From contig NZ_POQU01000037.1 in the NCBI RefSeq assembly GCF_002938425.1, forward strand, positions 1 to 34,994: a stretch of DNA of 34,994 bases, read 5' to 3'. Shown in pieces: positions 23,010 through 31,273 of this stretch. The notes under the pieces were generated by a model, which was given only the letters and a program-made list of their open reading frames with translations, ran no database searches and had not been told where the DNA came from. The translations under genes and the position numbers were made by a program. The stretch's first letter is position 1; the number at the start of each line of letters is the position of its first letter. This DNA comes from Blastococcus atacamensis (GTDB lineage: Bacteria > Actinomycetota > Actinomycetes > Mycobacteriales > Geodermatophilaceae).

Positions 23010-23682
23010 CGGCCCCGAAGTCGCTGAGCTCGAGGGTGTACGTGCCGTCCTCGCCCGCGGCGAAGAACGGGCCGGTCAGTGCCGCCCGGCGCAGCTCACC
23101 GGACCCGGTGGCGATCGAGAACGTGGCCTGCACCGCCTGCGAGGGGTCCTTGCTGGTGAGCAGCTGTTCCACCAGGTCACCGGGCAGCTCGGCGGTGACC
23201 TCGCGGACGACCTCGCCGTCCACCCGCCGCTCCTCCCCCAGCTCCGCGGACCGCGCCTCGGTGAACAGCTGGGAGATGCCGGTCTCGGGGTCGAGCAGGG
23301 CGCCGGGGTCGCCGATGCCGAACTGCGCCGGGTCGATGACGCTGAAGCCGGAGGCGAAGGGCAGCTGGGCGTAGACGGTGCCGCCGACGGAGACGACCTC
23401 CAGGTCGACCGTGGAGCCCAGCGCCACCACCTTCAAGGTCCCCTCGAAGGACGCGGGCCGGGCGATGTCGCCCTCGCCGCCGACCAACGCGGTGCCGGAG
23501 CTCGGCGCACCCGCGCTGTCCAGGACGAAATGCGCGCTCGCCGTCTCGTCGAGGGTCTCCTTGGCCCGGCTCAGCAGGTCGCCCGCCGACTCCTCGGGCT
23601 CCTCGCTGCCGCAGCCGGCGAGCCCCGGCCCGACGGCGAGGGCGAGCGCGATCAGCGGCACGGCTCGACGGTGCAGCGGCAT
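22978..23682 (-). CDS. LppX/LprAFG-family lipoprotein (LprG-like)
   Basis: A 234-residue lipoprotein with signal peptide and lipobox LAGC (Cys24). The mature part shows LppX_LprAFG features: 'AKETLDETASAHFVLDSAG', 'FEGTLKVVALGSTVDLEVV', 'GTVYAQLPFASGF' and 'DPETGISQLFTEA'. The family folds into a half-barrel with a hydrophobic cavity that carries lipids across the periplasm-like space. It is translated just before, and overlapping with, the MFS gene. A stable hairpin separates it from the upstream monooxygenase gene. Start ATG 23682. Confidence 0.9.
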   Translation of the reverse strand: MPLHRRAVPLIALALAVGPGLAGCGSEEPEESAGDLLSRAKETLDETASAHFVLDSAGAPSSGTALVGGEGDIARPASFEGTLKVVALGSTVDLEVVSVGGTVYAQLPFASGFSVIDPAQFGIGDPGALLDPETGISQLFTEARSAELGEERRVDGEVVREVTAELPGDLVEQLLTSKDPSQAVQATFSIATGSGELRRAALTGPFFAAGEDGTYTLELSDFGADVEITAPAPG

Positions 23683-23758
23683 GACGTCCTCCCCGCACCT
23701 CGGAGCGCCCGACGTGCCGATGGCGGACAGTAGCGCGGGGAGGCGGCTCGGGCACCCA

Positions 23759-23809
23759 CCGCTCTCCGCCGACCAGCCCATCGGTGTCCGGCGGGTCGGC
23801 GGAGTGCGG
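23759..23809 (-). terminator. Terminator-like hairpin after the flavin monooxygenase
   Basis: CTCCGCCGACC at 23764-23774 pairs with GGTCGGCGGAG at 23794-23804. Beyond one T-T mismatch the stem extends by CCGC/GCGG. It begins about 20 bases past the monooxygenase stop codon and precedes the lipoprotein gene. Confidence 0.65.
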
Positions 23810-23828
23810 GGAAGGCCCCCGCGCGGCG

Positions 23829-25412
23829 TCAGGGTCGCCCGGTGACCTTTCGGACGAGACCGTCCACGTCGGAGGGTGCGTCGTCCCCGGCCCAGGCGAC
23901 GTGCTGGTCGGGCCGGACCAGGACCAGCCGGGAGCCGTATGCCGCACGCCCCTCGGTGAAGCTGTCCCTCAGCACCGTGAGCGGCACGCCGAGCATGGCC
24001 GCCGCGCCTTCGATCGAGGTCACCGCGGACTCGGGTGCGTCGAGGGCCAGCAGGGTGAACCCGCGGCCGAGCGCGTCCAGCACGTTCTCGCCGGACGTCA
24101 GGACCTGCGGCGAGAGGTGATGGCCGGCTCGCGCCTGGAACGAGTGCGAGCCGAAAGCGCTGCTCACCGCGCCGGGAGGACCGGCCACGACCGCGGACCC
24201 GGCGTAGTTGGGCTCGTAGTCGTGCACGGCGATCTCGCCGCCCACGCTGCCGATCGCGGCGAAGGCCTCCTCGAACTCTGCCCGGTCCCGCTCGGGCAGG
24301 TACTTCTCGACGAAGGCGCGCTCGCGTTCGATCTGCGCGGCGATCATGTTCTGCCCGATGTCGTGGAAGACGGCGCGGCGCTCGGCGCTGTAGGAGTCGA
24401 GCAGCCCGTCGCCGCCCCAGCCGCGGAGCACGGCCGTCAGCTTCCAACCGAGGTTGACCGCGTCCTCGAGACCGTTGTTGAGGCCGAACCCCCCGTACGG
24501 CGGGTGCGTGTGGGCGGCATCCCCTGCGATGAACGCCCGGCCCGACCGGTACTCGTGGGCCACCTGGACGCGCAGGTCCCAGAAGCCCAGGTGCTCCAGC
24601 TCGTGGGCGAACTCCTGGCCGACCGCCCGGTGCAGCATCTGCTCGACGTCCGCGCCCTCCGGGGTGGCCCCCTCCGGGATCGGGGCGTGGAAGAACCACC
24701 TCCCCTCGGCGTCCACCCGGCCGAAGAAGGCCCAGTAGCCCTTGAGGTAGGGCGCCACCACGCGGTAGGTGGAGCGCGGCGGGAAGCGGTCGAGGATCGT
24801 GTCGAGCTCGGTGGAGCGGAAGACGGCCAGGGCGACGACCTGGTCGAAGTCCGAACCGGACCGCTGCACACTGCTCTGCTCGGCGACCACCGACCGACCG
24901 CCGTCGCAACCGACCACGTACTCGGCTTCGAGCACCTGCTGCTCGCCGGCGCGCTCGACGGTCACCCGGACGCCGGAGTCGTCCTGCTCGACCTGGGTGG
25001 CCTTCCACCCGAAGTAGGGCTCCACGAGCTCCTGCTCGGCCATGGCGCCGCGCAGCACCTCCTCCGTCCGGTACTGGGGCAGGCGCTCGTTCCGCTCGAC
25101 GAAGAAGTTGGCGACCTGCTCACGGCCCGGCGGGGCGTGCCAGAACTCGCCCATGAGGTCGCCGTAGGCGACCACGGTGCCGATGGGCGACCCCGGTGGC
25201 ATCGTGCGGGCGGCTCTCAGCTTCTCGGCCAGACCCCAGAAGCGGAAGTGCTCCATGGTGCGCTGCGTCAGGTTCTGACCCTTGGGGATGCGCGAGAGCT
25301 CGGTCCGGCGCTCCACGACGGCGCAGGACACCCCCCGCATGCCGAGCTCCAACGCCAGCGCGACGCCCACGGGGCCTGCCCCCACGATGATGACCTCGTA
25401 ACGCCCGCTCAT
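23829..25412 (-). CDS. FAD-dependent aromatic hydroxylase (class A flavoprotein monooxygenase)
   Basis: Single-component NAD(P)H- and O2-dependent hydroxylase of 527 residues, of the MhpA/TfdB/PheA-like group. The N-terminal FAD fold has GAGPVG (residues 11-16), the second FAD motif is 'GRAFIAGDAAHTHPPYGGFG' and 'YVVGCDGGRSVV' is the DG motif. The C-terminal thioredoxin-like domain typical of this group is present. It is divergent from an IclR regulator gene and near an SsuABC-like importer, a layout typical of aromatic or heterocyclic compound degradation. Substrate cannot be read from sequence. Start ATG 25412. Confidence 0.92.
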   Translation of the reverse strand: MSGRYEVIIVGAGPVGVALALELGMRGVSCAVVERRTELSRIPKGQNLTQRTMEHFRFWGLAEKLRAARTMPPGSPIGTVVAYGDLMGEFWHAPPGREQVANFFVERNERLPQYRTEEVLRGAMAEQELVEPYFGWKATQVEQDDSGVRVTVERAGEQQVLEAEYVVGCDGGRSVVAEQSSVQRSGSDFDQVVALAVFRSTELDTILDRFPPRSTYRVVAPYLKGYWAFFGRVDAEGRWFFHAPIPEGATPEGADVEQMLHRAVGQEFAHELEHLGFWDLRVQVAHEYRSGRAFIAGDAAHTHPPYGGFGLNNGLEDAVNLGWKLTAVLRGWGGDGLLDSYSAERRAVFHDIGQNMIAAQIERERAFVEKYLPERDRAEFEEAFAAIGSVGGEIAVHDYEPNYAGSAVVAGPPGAVSSAFGSHSFQARAGHHLSPQVLTSGENVLDALGRGFTLLALDAPESAVTSIEGAAAMLGVPLTVLRDSFTEGRAAYGSRLVLVRPDQHVAWAGDDAPSDVDGLVRKVTGRP

Positions 25413-25553
25413 GACGCCTTCCAGCCTGCCTCTCGGTGATCGCCGTGCAGTTCCGTGCCGTGCGCTTCGCTGCCCGGCCCTCCGCGAGTACCTCAGCGCG
25501 GCTCGGGTCGAAGGCTAACCACGGATTCCCTGCTGCGGGAAGGATCCTCGCTC

Positions 25554-25572
25554 AATTCCGTCATGTCGAACG
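25554..25572. promoter_or_regulatory. Candidate IclR operator 1
   Basis: AATTCCGTCATGTCGAACG, containing TTCCG-N7-GAACG. It lies between the divergent monooxygenase and IclR genes. It matches 17 of 19 bases of the copy at 25682 and the same spaced half-sites of the site at 30338. A weaker TTCCC-N6-GGGAA lies at 25527-25541. Confidence 0.5.
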
Positions 25573-25681
25573 GTTCGGGCCGGACGGCTTGTCGTGCGCG
25601 CGCCTGTCTCCCGCGCGCCGCATCTGACGAACACCCCTCCGACGAGGCCTTTCGCACCGGCACCGAACGATGCCGCCCTAG

Positions 25682-25700
25682 AATTCCTGCATGTCGAACG
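25682..25700 (+). promoter_or_regulatory. Candidate IclR operator 2, overlapping the iclR-type start codon
   Basis: AATTCCTGCATGTCGAACG, with TTCCT-N7-GAACG. The ATG of the regulator gene lies inside it, so binding would be consistent with autorepression. The similarity to 25554 could instead reflect duplication of the gene's 5' end. Confidence 0.45.
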
Positions 25701-26506
25701 AACTCCCCCGCACCGGCCATCGGACGCTCGCCCCTGCGCCGGACGGGGCGACGTCCACCTCGGTCGACAACGCGCTGTGGCTCCTGCAGCTGATCGGAGA
25801 GCGGCAGGCCCTGCGGGTCGCGGAGGCCGCCGACCTGCTCGGCGTCGCCCGGTCGACCGCGCACCGGCTGCTCACGGCCCTGCGTCGGCGGGGCTTCGTG
25901 AACCAGGACCGCCCCAACGGCGCGTACCGCCCGGGACCGGCGCTCTACGAGATCGGCCTAGCGGCCGTGGGCCGCATCGACATCCGCCGGGTCGCCCGTC
26001 CGGTCCTCGAGCAGCTCCGCGAGGAGACGCAGGAAACCGTGAGCCTGGTCGTGCTCGAAGGCACCTCGGTGCGGTTCATCGACTGCGTGGAGAGCCCGCG
26101 CTCGGTACGTGTGGGCAACCGCACCGGCGTCATCCGCCCGGCGCACGCCTCGGCCGTGGGCAAGGCGATCCTCGCCGGGCTCTCCGATGAGGAGCTCGAC
26201 CGCCGTTACCCGAACGGGCAGCTGCCCGAGACCTCCACCGACGCGGCCCTCCGGGAGATGACCGTTCTCAAGGCCGAGCTGGCCGAGATCCGCGACCAGG
26301 GCTTCGCGCTCAACTGGGAGGAGAGCGCCGAGGGGGTGTGCGCCGTCGCCGTCGCGCTGCGCGACACCGTCGGCCAGCCCCTGGCCGGCCTGGGCATCGC
26401 CGCGCCGAGCAGCCGGATCGGCAGCCCGGAGGCCATCCGGGCATTCGGCCCGGCGGTCCTGCGGGCGGCGGACCTGGTGCACCAGCGGTTGACCGTTCCG
26501 GACTGA
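25691..26506 (+). CDS. IclR-family transcriptional regulator
   Basis: A 271-residue regulator. The N-terminal winged helix is at about residues 20-85 ('SVDNALWLLQLIGERQALRV', 'LLGVARSTAHRLLTALRRRG'). The effector-binding domain has 'RVGNRTGVIRPAHASAVGKA', 'FALNWEESAEGVCAVAVALR' and 'GIAAPSSRI', the small-molecule-binding signatures of IclR. It is divergent from the monooxygenase. Candidate operators with the same half-sites lie in the shared intergenic region, over its own start and in front of the ABC operon, so it probably controls all three in response to the substrate or a metabolite. Confidence 0.93.
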   Translation: MSNELPRTGHRTLAPAPDGATSTSVDNALWLLQLIGERQALRVAEAADLLGVARSTAHRLLTALRRRGFVNQDRPNGAYRPGPALYEIGLAAVGRIDIRRVARPVLEQLREETQETVSLVVLEGTSVRFIDCVESPRSVRVGNRTGVIRPAHASAVGKAILAGLSDEELDRRYPNGQLPETSTDAALREMTVLKAELAEIRDQGFALNWEESAEGVCAVAVALRDTVGQPLAGLGIAAPSSRIGSPEAIRAFGPAVLRAADLVHQRLTVPD

Positions 26507-26543
26507 CCGACGGCCGGCGCGGCTCCACCCGCCGGCCGTCGGT
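26506..26543. terminator. Bidirectional terminator between the IclR gene and the ABC operon
   Basis: Perfect 14-bp stem, ACCGACGGCCGGCG (26506-26519) with its complement at 26530-26543, and a 10-base loop. It lies between two convergent genes, starting at the last base of the IclR stop codon. Confidence 0.8.
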
Positions 26544-26550
26544 CGCCGCA

Positions 26551-27531
26551 TCAGCCGACGACGAGCTCGTCGAGGTCGACCTCGTCCTCGAGGAGGCCGT
26601 ACTCGACCATCAGCTCCTGGACGAGCTGGAGCGACTCCTTGTCGGTCTCGCCCTTCCAGAGATTGATCCGCACCTGCTCGGCCAGCTCGGGAGAGATGTC
26701 ACCGAGGTCCGGCAGCGCCTTGCGGAACGCCTCCGGGTCCTCCGCGATGGCGTCCGCGGTCGCCTGCACGCCCTCCTGGAAGGCCGCGACGGCGTCGGCG
26801 TTCTCGTTCACGAACTGCTCGGTCATCACGTACGTGCCGATCTGCAGCCCCGGCTTCAGGTCGGAGTAGGGACGCCCGATGATCTTCATCCCCTGCTTCT
26901 CCGCGACCGTGATGAACGGCTCGATGAGCACGCCGGCGGCGACGTCCCCGGACTCGATGGCGGCCGGCATGTCGGGGAAGGGGATCTCCACGAGATCCAC
27001 GCTGTCGTAGGAGAGCCCGGCGTCCTCGAGCATGTGGCCGAGCACGATGTCGTTGATGTTGCGGAGCGTGTTGACTGCGACCTTCTGGCCGTCGAGCTGG
27101 CCGATGTCGGTGATGGGGCTGTCGCCGGCGACCATCAGCGCCGAGAAGTCCTGCTCCGGCTCCTCGGACGTGCTCGTGCCGGCGGCGACCATCTTCAGCG
27201 GCAGCCCCTGGCTGCTGGCGATCATCACCGAGACGACGTTGGAGCCGGCGATGTCGAGGTCGCCGCTGACCAGCTGCGGGATGACCGTCGCCCCGCCGCT
27301 GGAGGCGGTGGCCTCCAGCGTCACGCCCGCGTCCTCGAAGAAGCCCTGCTGGATGCCGTACTGGAGGAAGTACAGCGGCGCGCCGTTGGTGTCGGCGACG
27401 CGCAGCGTGACGGGGCCCTCGTCCCCGCCACCGCCGCCCGCGGACCCGCCGGAGTCGGAGTCCGAGCCGCAGCCGGAGACGAGCAGAGCGGCAGCGGCCA
27501 GGGCGGCGCCGATTCGTGGCCAGGTGGTCAT
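26551..27531 (-). CDS. SsuA/NMT1-type ABC substrate-binding lipoprotein
   Basis: A 326-residue binding protein of the NitT/TauT (NMT1/THI5) family. The signal peptide ends in lipobox VSGC (Cys21), followed by an unusually Ser/Gly/Asp-rich linker. 'DIAGSNVVSVMIASSQGLPL', 'QKVAVNTLRNINDIV' and 'GLQIGTYVMTEQFV' are family-like. Relatives bind taurine, sulfonates, pyrimidine precursors or aromatic acids. It is the last gene of a four-gene operon (55-base gap from the ATPase stop). Neighbouring monooxygenase and IclR genes favour an aromatic or heterocyclic ligand. Start ATG 27531, with AAAGGG eight bases before. Confidence 0.9.
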   Translation of the reverse strand: MTTWPRIGAALAAAALLVSGCGSDSDSGGSAGGGGGDEGPVTLRVADTNGAPLYFLQYGIQQGFFEDAGVTLEATASSGGATVIPQLVSGDLDIAGSNVVSVMIASSQGLPLKMVAAGTSTSEEPEQDFSALMVAGDSPITDIGQLDGQKVAVNTLRNINDIVLGHMLEDAGLSYDSVDLVEIPFPDMPAAIESGDVAAGVLIEPFITVAEKQGMKIIGRPYSDLKPGLQIGTYVMTEQFVNENADAVAAFQEGVQATADAIAEDPEAFRKALPDLGDISPELAEQVRINLWKGETDKESLQLVQELMVEYGLLEDEVDLDELVVG

Positions 27532-27586
27532 GGGGTGATGCCCTTTCGTCGGAGTCGTGCTGTCGGGGGGAAGGTCGGGGGCCGGC

Positions 27587-28366
27587 TCACGCCGAAGCGG
27601 TGTCCGGGGCTCGCAGGCTGGCCAGCACGCGTGTGCGCAGCTCGCCGAAGCGGGGCAGCTTCTTGGTCTCCATCTGGTCGCGCTCGGCGGGCAGGTCGAC
27701 CTCGATCGACTCGAAGACGTGCGCCGGCTTGTGCAGGACGAGCACCCGCTGGGAGAGGTAGACCGCCTCGTCGATGTCGTGGGTGACGAAGAGGATCGTG
27801 ATGTCGAAGCGACGCCAGATGTCGAGCAGCAGGTCCTCGAGCTCGGCCCGCGTCTGGGCGTCCACGGAGGCGAACGGCTCGTCCATGAGCAGGATCCGCG
27901 GCTGGTAGGCCAGCGCACGCGCGATGGCCACGCGCTGCTGCATGCCGCCGGAGAGCTGCCACGGGTAGCTGTTGCCGCGGTCGGCCAGCCCGACCGCCGC
28001 GAGCGCCTGCTCGGTGGCGGCGGCCGCCTCGGCCTTGGACAGGCCCTTGTACTTCAGCGGGAAGGAGACGTTGCCGGCGACCGTCAGCCAGGGCAGCAGC
28101 GAGCGGCTGTAGTCCTGGAAGACGTAGGCCATGTCCTCCGGGGGGCCCTGCACCGCACGGCCCTCGAGCTCGATGGAGCCCTCGGACGCCGGGATGAGCC
28201 CGGACAGGCAGCGCAGCATCGTGGTCTTGCCGCAGCCGGAGGACCCGACGATGCAGACGAATTCGCGCTCCCCCACCGTGAAGTCGAGGCCGGCCATCGC
28301 CGGCTCGCCACCCAGGGCGTAGGTCTTGCTCAGGTCACGGACGACGAGCATCGGGGACTCTCCCAT
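27587..28366 (-). CDS. SsuB/TauB-type ABC ATPase
   Basis: A 259-residue ATPase of the nitrate/sulfonate/taurine group. Walker A is GSSGCGKTT, the signature is LSGGMQQRVAIARAL, Walker B is ILLMDEPFASVDA, and the H-loop is in VTHDIDEAVYLSQ. The Q-loop reads 'VFQDYSRSLLPWLTV', the typical SsuB-type motif. The start is ATG 28366, 32 bases inside the 3' end of the permease gene; ATG 28351 is a possible alternative. It energises import together with the two permeases. Confidence 0.95.
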   Translation of the reverse strand: MGESPMLVVRDLSKTYALGGEPAMAGLDFTVGEREFVCIVGSSGCGKTTMLRCLSGLIPASEGSIELEGRAVQGPPEDMAYVFQDYSRSLLPWLTVAGNVSFPLKYKGLSKAEAAAATEQALAAVGLADRGNSYPWQLSGGMQQRVAIARALAYQPRILLMDEPFASVDAQTRAELEDLLLDIWRRFDITILFVTHDIDEAVYLSQRVLVLHKPAHVFESIEVDLPAERDQMETKKLPRFGELRTRVLASLRAPDTASA

Positions 28367-29249
28367 CGGGGGTGGCCGGGCCCGCGTCCGCGGACTCCAG
28401 GACGACGGCGGTGCGGGTGGGGGTCAGCGCGGGGCGCGGACGCTCGCGGCGCAGCCGGGAACGCCGGACGGTGGGGGCGCCGCCGCGACCGGTGCTGCCG
28501 TGGTGCCACCGCAGGACCCGCCGCTCGACGGCGACGAACAGGGCGTTGAAGGCGAACCCGACCAGGCCGAGCAGGAGGGTGCCGGCCCACATCTCGGGGA
28601 TGTTGAACCCGCGCTGGGCGAGCTGCACGGTGTGCCCCACCCCGTTGGAGGCCCCGACCAGCTCGCTGACGACCATGAGGATGATCGCGATCGACAGCGC
28701 CGTCCGGGCACCCGCGAAGATGCGCGGCAGAGCGGCGGGCAGCACGACCCGGAGCAGCCGGGCGGACGTCGGGATCCGGTAGGACCGGGCCATGTCCATC
28801 GCGGTCTGGTCGACCCCACGGACCCCGTCGACAGTGTTGAGCAGCACCGGCCACAGCGCGCCGAGAGCGATCAGGAACACCTTGGCGCTGTCCCCGGCAC
28901 CGAACACGAGCAGCGACACCGGGATCAGCGCGGGCGGCGGCAGCGCGCGCAGGAACTGCAGCACCGGGTCCAGCGCGGTGGCCAGCGTCCGCAGCGAGCC
29001 GAGCAGCATCCCGGCGGCCACGCCGAGCACCACCGCGATCGCGTAGCCGGCGAGCATGCGGCCCAGGCTCGGGAGCAGGTCGGTGGGTACGCGCTCGAAC
29101 AGCCAGTCGTCGGCGAAGTTGCCACCGATGACCGACAGGGGCGGGAAGAAGAAGTCGCCCGCTCCGCGCGCCCACAGGTCGTAGCCGACGAGGAGCAGGA
29201 GGGGCACCACCAGGGCCAGGGCCCAGTCGCCCAGACGAGCGCGGATCAC
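28335..29249 (-). CDS. SsuC/TauC-type ABC permease, second of two
   Basis: A 304-residue inner-membrane permease with about six helices. The coupling loop (EAA motif) shows as 'DMARSYRIPTSARLLRVVLP', and 'LGALWPVLLNTVDGVRGVDQ' is the SsuC signature. The start is GTG 29249, with GGAGGG upstream, overlapping the previous permease stop as GTGA; an upstream reading of the frame is a shadow. The C-terminal 60 residues are Arg/Pro-rich and extend past the last helix, longer than usual. It probably forms a heterodimer with the upstream permease. Confidence 0.92.
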   Translation of the reverse strand: MIRARLGDWALALVVPLLLLVGYDLWARGAGDFFFPPLSVIGGNFADDWLFERVPTDLLPSLGRMLAGYAIAVVLGVAAGMLLGSLRTLATALDPVLQFLRALPPPALIPVSLLVFGAGDSAKVFLIALGALWPVLLNTVDGVRGVDQTAMDMARSYRIPTSARLLRVVLPAALPRIFAGARTALSIAIILMVVSELVGASNGVGHTVQLAQRGFNIPEMWAGTLLLGLVGFAFNALFVAVERRVLRWHHGSTGRGGAPTVRRSRLRRERPRPALTPTRTAVVLESADAGPATPDGRVPDARRP

Positions 29250-30211
29250 CGGTTCCCTCCCCGGAACGAGGTGTGCCAGTGCAGGATCCGGCGCTCGACG
29301 GCCTGCAGGCTGCCGTTGAGAAGGAAGCCGAGCAGCCCGGCCGCGAGGATCCACGCGTACATGACGTCCTGGGCGTCGCCCGCCGACTGCGCGTCGGTGA
29401 TGCTCACGCCGATACCCGGCGTTCCGACGACGAGTTCGGCGGTGATGGCGAGGATCAGGCCGATCGCCGAGGCGATGCGCAGGCCCGTGGCGATGTAGGG
29501 CAGTGCGCTCGGCAGCACGATGCGGAGCAGCCGGGCGTGCCGCGGCAGCCCGTAGGACCGAGCCGTGTCGCGGAGCGTCGGGTCCGTGTCGTGGATGCCG
29601 TAGACGGTCTGCAGCAGGATCGGCCAGAACACGCCGAAGGCGATCAGGAAGACCTTCATGTCCAGGTTGCTGCCGAAGATGAGGACGGCGGCCGGGATCA
29701 GCGCCACCGGCGGGATCGGCCGCAGGAACTCGAGCAGGAACCGGGTGAGCCGGTGCGCCAGCTCCACCGAGCCGATCGCGATGCCGAGCGGGAGGGCGAC
29801 CACCGCGGCGGCGAGGATGCCGAGCACCCAGCCCTGCAGGGTCTGCCCCACCGGACCGAACAGCTCGCCGTCGGCGACGAGCCCGGCGAAGGCCGGGAAG
29901 ATCTGCGACGGCGGCGGGAACCAGGTCTCGGGCAGCAGACCGGTCCGGACGACGAGCTCGAGCAGGGCGATGACACCGACGACGCCGGCCAGCCCGAGGC
30001 CGAACCGGCGCAGCCGGGCACGGCCCCGTCCGGGCTCCTTCGGACCGTCCGTCCTGCTCGCGGTTCCGAGTCGGCCGGCTGCCGCGGCGGGGCCGGGACG
30101 GGCAGCCGTCGTCGAGCCGGCGGCGGAGGCGCTCACCTCCCTCCGGTGCACCGATGCAGGGACGGCGGACAACTGCACGGTGTCCTCCAGAGTCGTCGGG
30201 GTCACGGCCAC
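29246..30211 (-). CDS. SsuC/TauC-type ABC permease, first of two
   Basis: A 321-residue permease. It has a long cytoplasmic Ala/Gly/Arg-rich N-terminus (about 65 residues) before the first helix. The conserved loop is 'DTARSYGLPRHARLLRIVLP', and the SsuC motif is 'AFGVFWPILLQTVYGIHDTD'. It is 35-40 percent like its partner by eye, suggesting duplication. It is the first gene of the permease-permease-ATPase-binding protein operon. Upstream (30212-30354) lie candidate operators. The start is GTG 30211; a GTG two codons later is equally possible. Confidence 0.9.
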   Translation of the reverse strand: MAVTPTTLEDTVQLSAVPASVHRREVSASAAGSTTAARPGPAAAAGRLGTASRTDGPKEPGRGRARLRRFGLGLAGVVGVIALLELVVRTGLLPETWFPPPSQIFPAFAGLVADGELFGPVGQTLQGWVLGILAAAVVALPLGIAIGSVELAHRLTRFLLEFLRPIPPVALIPAAVLIFGSNLDMKVFLIAFGVFWPILLQTVYGIHDTDPTLRDTARSYGLPRHARLLRIVLPSALPYIATGLRIASAIGLILAITAELVVGTPGIGVSITDAQSAGDAQDVMYAWILAAGLLGFLLNGSLQAVERRILHWHTSFRGGNR

Positions 30212-30337
30212 GAGCCCGGCGCCCCGCGTAGCCGGTTGGTGCGGCTGCGCGTCGTCGTGGTTGCGACGACGCTTCGGGACGGCGGCAGTGCGGACGCTAA
30301 CGTGGCGTAGCGCACAGTGCTACGACCCTGGCTGTAG

Positions 30338-30354
30338 TTCCGCTATATGGAACG
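30338..30354 (-). promoter_or_regulatory. Candidate IclR operator 3, upstream of the ABC operon
   Basis: TTCCGCTATATGGAACG: the inverted repeat GTTCC-N7-GGAAC with the same spaced half-sites (TTCCG-N7-GAACG) as the site at 25554. It lies about 127 bases before the first permease start. Confidence 0.5.
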
Positions 30355-30485
30355 AACCGGGTCGTGGGCGAGCGATCCACCGCAGCCGTGGCCCCACTGT
30401 TCAAGGGCCGGAGGACGACGACCAGCGCCTCCACCGCCTGCGCGGCCTGCCGCGCCCGGTCCGCGGCCTCTCGCCGAGCGCCCTC

Positions 30486-30523
30486 CTGGTCCTGATGGGC
30501 GGGCGCCCGCCCATCAGGACCAG
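30486..30523. repeat. Perfect 38-bp palindrome
   Basis: CTGGTCCTGATGGGCGGGC (30486-30504) is followed immediately by its exact reverse complement (30505-30523), with no spacer. It begins 67 bases past the MOSC stop codon in the direction of transcription, so it may terminate the lepA-MOSC transcript, but it has no U-tract. Confidence 0.8.
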
Positions 30524-30589
30524 CAGCAGCCGGCGCCACCAGGGGCCCGTGGACCGTCTACTCCTGGAAGGTGCTCCCACACGTGGCGG

Positions 30590-31273
30590 TCACGGGTTGC
30601 AACGGCCACGGACCGGAGAGGTCCGGGCGGCGAGCCGCTTCTCGATCTTCCCGGCGAGCACGGCCTGGTCCTTGACCGGCATGTACCGCAACGCAGGTGT
30701 CAGCTCGGGAAGCCGTGACTTCTCGGTCATCACGATGCGGAACGCGGTCCCCACGGTGATGCCGTGGTCGGGGCGAGCGATCACCTCGATGTCGTCGCCG
30801 GCACCGACGTCCCCGGCTTCCACCACTCGGAGGTAGGCACCGGTCGCACCGTGGGCGGCGAAGCGCTTGACCAGGTCCGGCACGTCCCAGAAGCGGGCGA
30901 AGTTCGCGCATGGCGTCCGCCAGGAGGTCACCGCGAGCAGCGCCGTCCCGACCGACCACCTCTCACCGATGAGGGCAGTGCGCAGGTCCAGTCCGGCAGT
31001 GCTCAGGTTCTCGCCGAACCGACCCGCCGGCAGCTCGCGGTCGAGCTCGGCGACCCACCAGTCGGCGTCCTCCTGGGCGTAGGCGTAGACGGCCTGCCCC
31101 TCGCCGCCGTGGTGCTTCTTGTTGACCTGGACGTCGCCGTCCAGGCCCAGTTCGTGGACCGCGACCCGACCGGCCACCGGCCTCTTGTCGATGCCGCTGC
31201 GGTTCGGTCGACGGCCGGGCAGCGGCAACAGGTCGGCGCCGGAAACGCAGACCGCCTCCAGCCGCCCGATCAC
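30590..31273 (-). CDS. MOSC-domain protein (YiiM-like)
   Basis: A 227-residue protein. The MOSC beta-barrel covers about residues 40-165, with '[20 protein letters not shown]', '[12 protein letters not shown]' and '[14 protein letters not shown]', whose Cys is the candidate metal- or sulfur-binding residue. The C-terminal part matches the YiiM-type helical extension. MOSC proteins handle molybdenum cofactor sulfur or, for YiiM, reduction of N-hydroxylated bases such as 6-hydroxylaminopurine. The start is GTG 31273, overlapping the lepA stop as GTGA, so it is co-translated with lepA. Confidence 0.88.
   Translation of the reverse strand: MIGRLEAVCVSGADLLPLPGRRPNRSGIDKRPVAGRVAVHELGLDGDVQVNKKHHGGEGQAVYAYAQEDADWWVAELDRELPAGRFGENLSTAGLDLRTALIGERWSVGTALLAVTSWRTPCANFARFWDVPDLVKRFAAHGATGAYLRVVEAGDVGAGDDIEVIARPDHGITVGTAFRIVMTEKSRLPELTPALRYMPVKDQAVLAGKIEKRLAARTSPVRGRCNP

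Larger units (their letters stand above)
30212..30589. other. Noncoding region between the ABC operon and the MOSC gene
   Basis: About 380 bases. Next to the ABC operon are CGTAGC-N7-GCTACG (30306-30324) and the candidate IclR site at 30338-30354, placing the operon's promoter here. Further right is the 38-bp palindrome at 30486-30523. Short open frames on both strands show no family-like segments, so I call no gene. Confidence 0.5.

Noticed and set aside
30297-30539. 80-codon minus-strand frame in the region before the ABC operon
   Set aside because: It runs through the 38-bp palindrome and the candidate operators, and has no recognisable family features.
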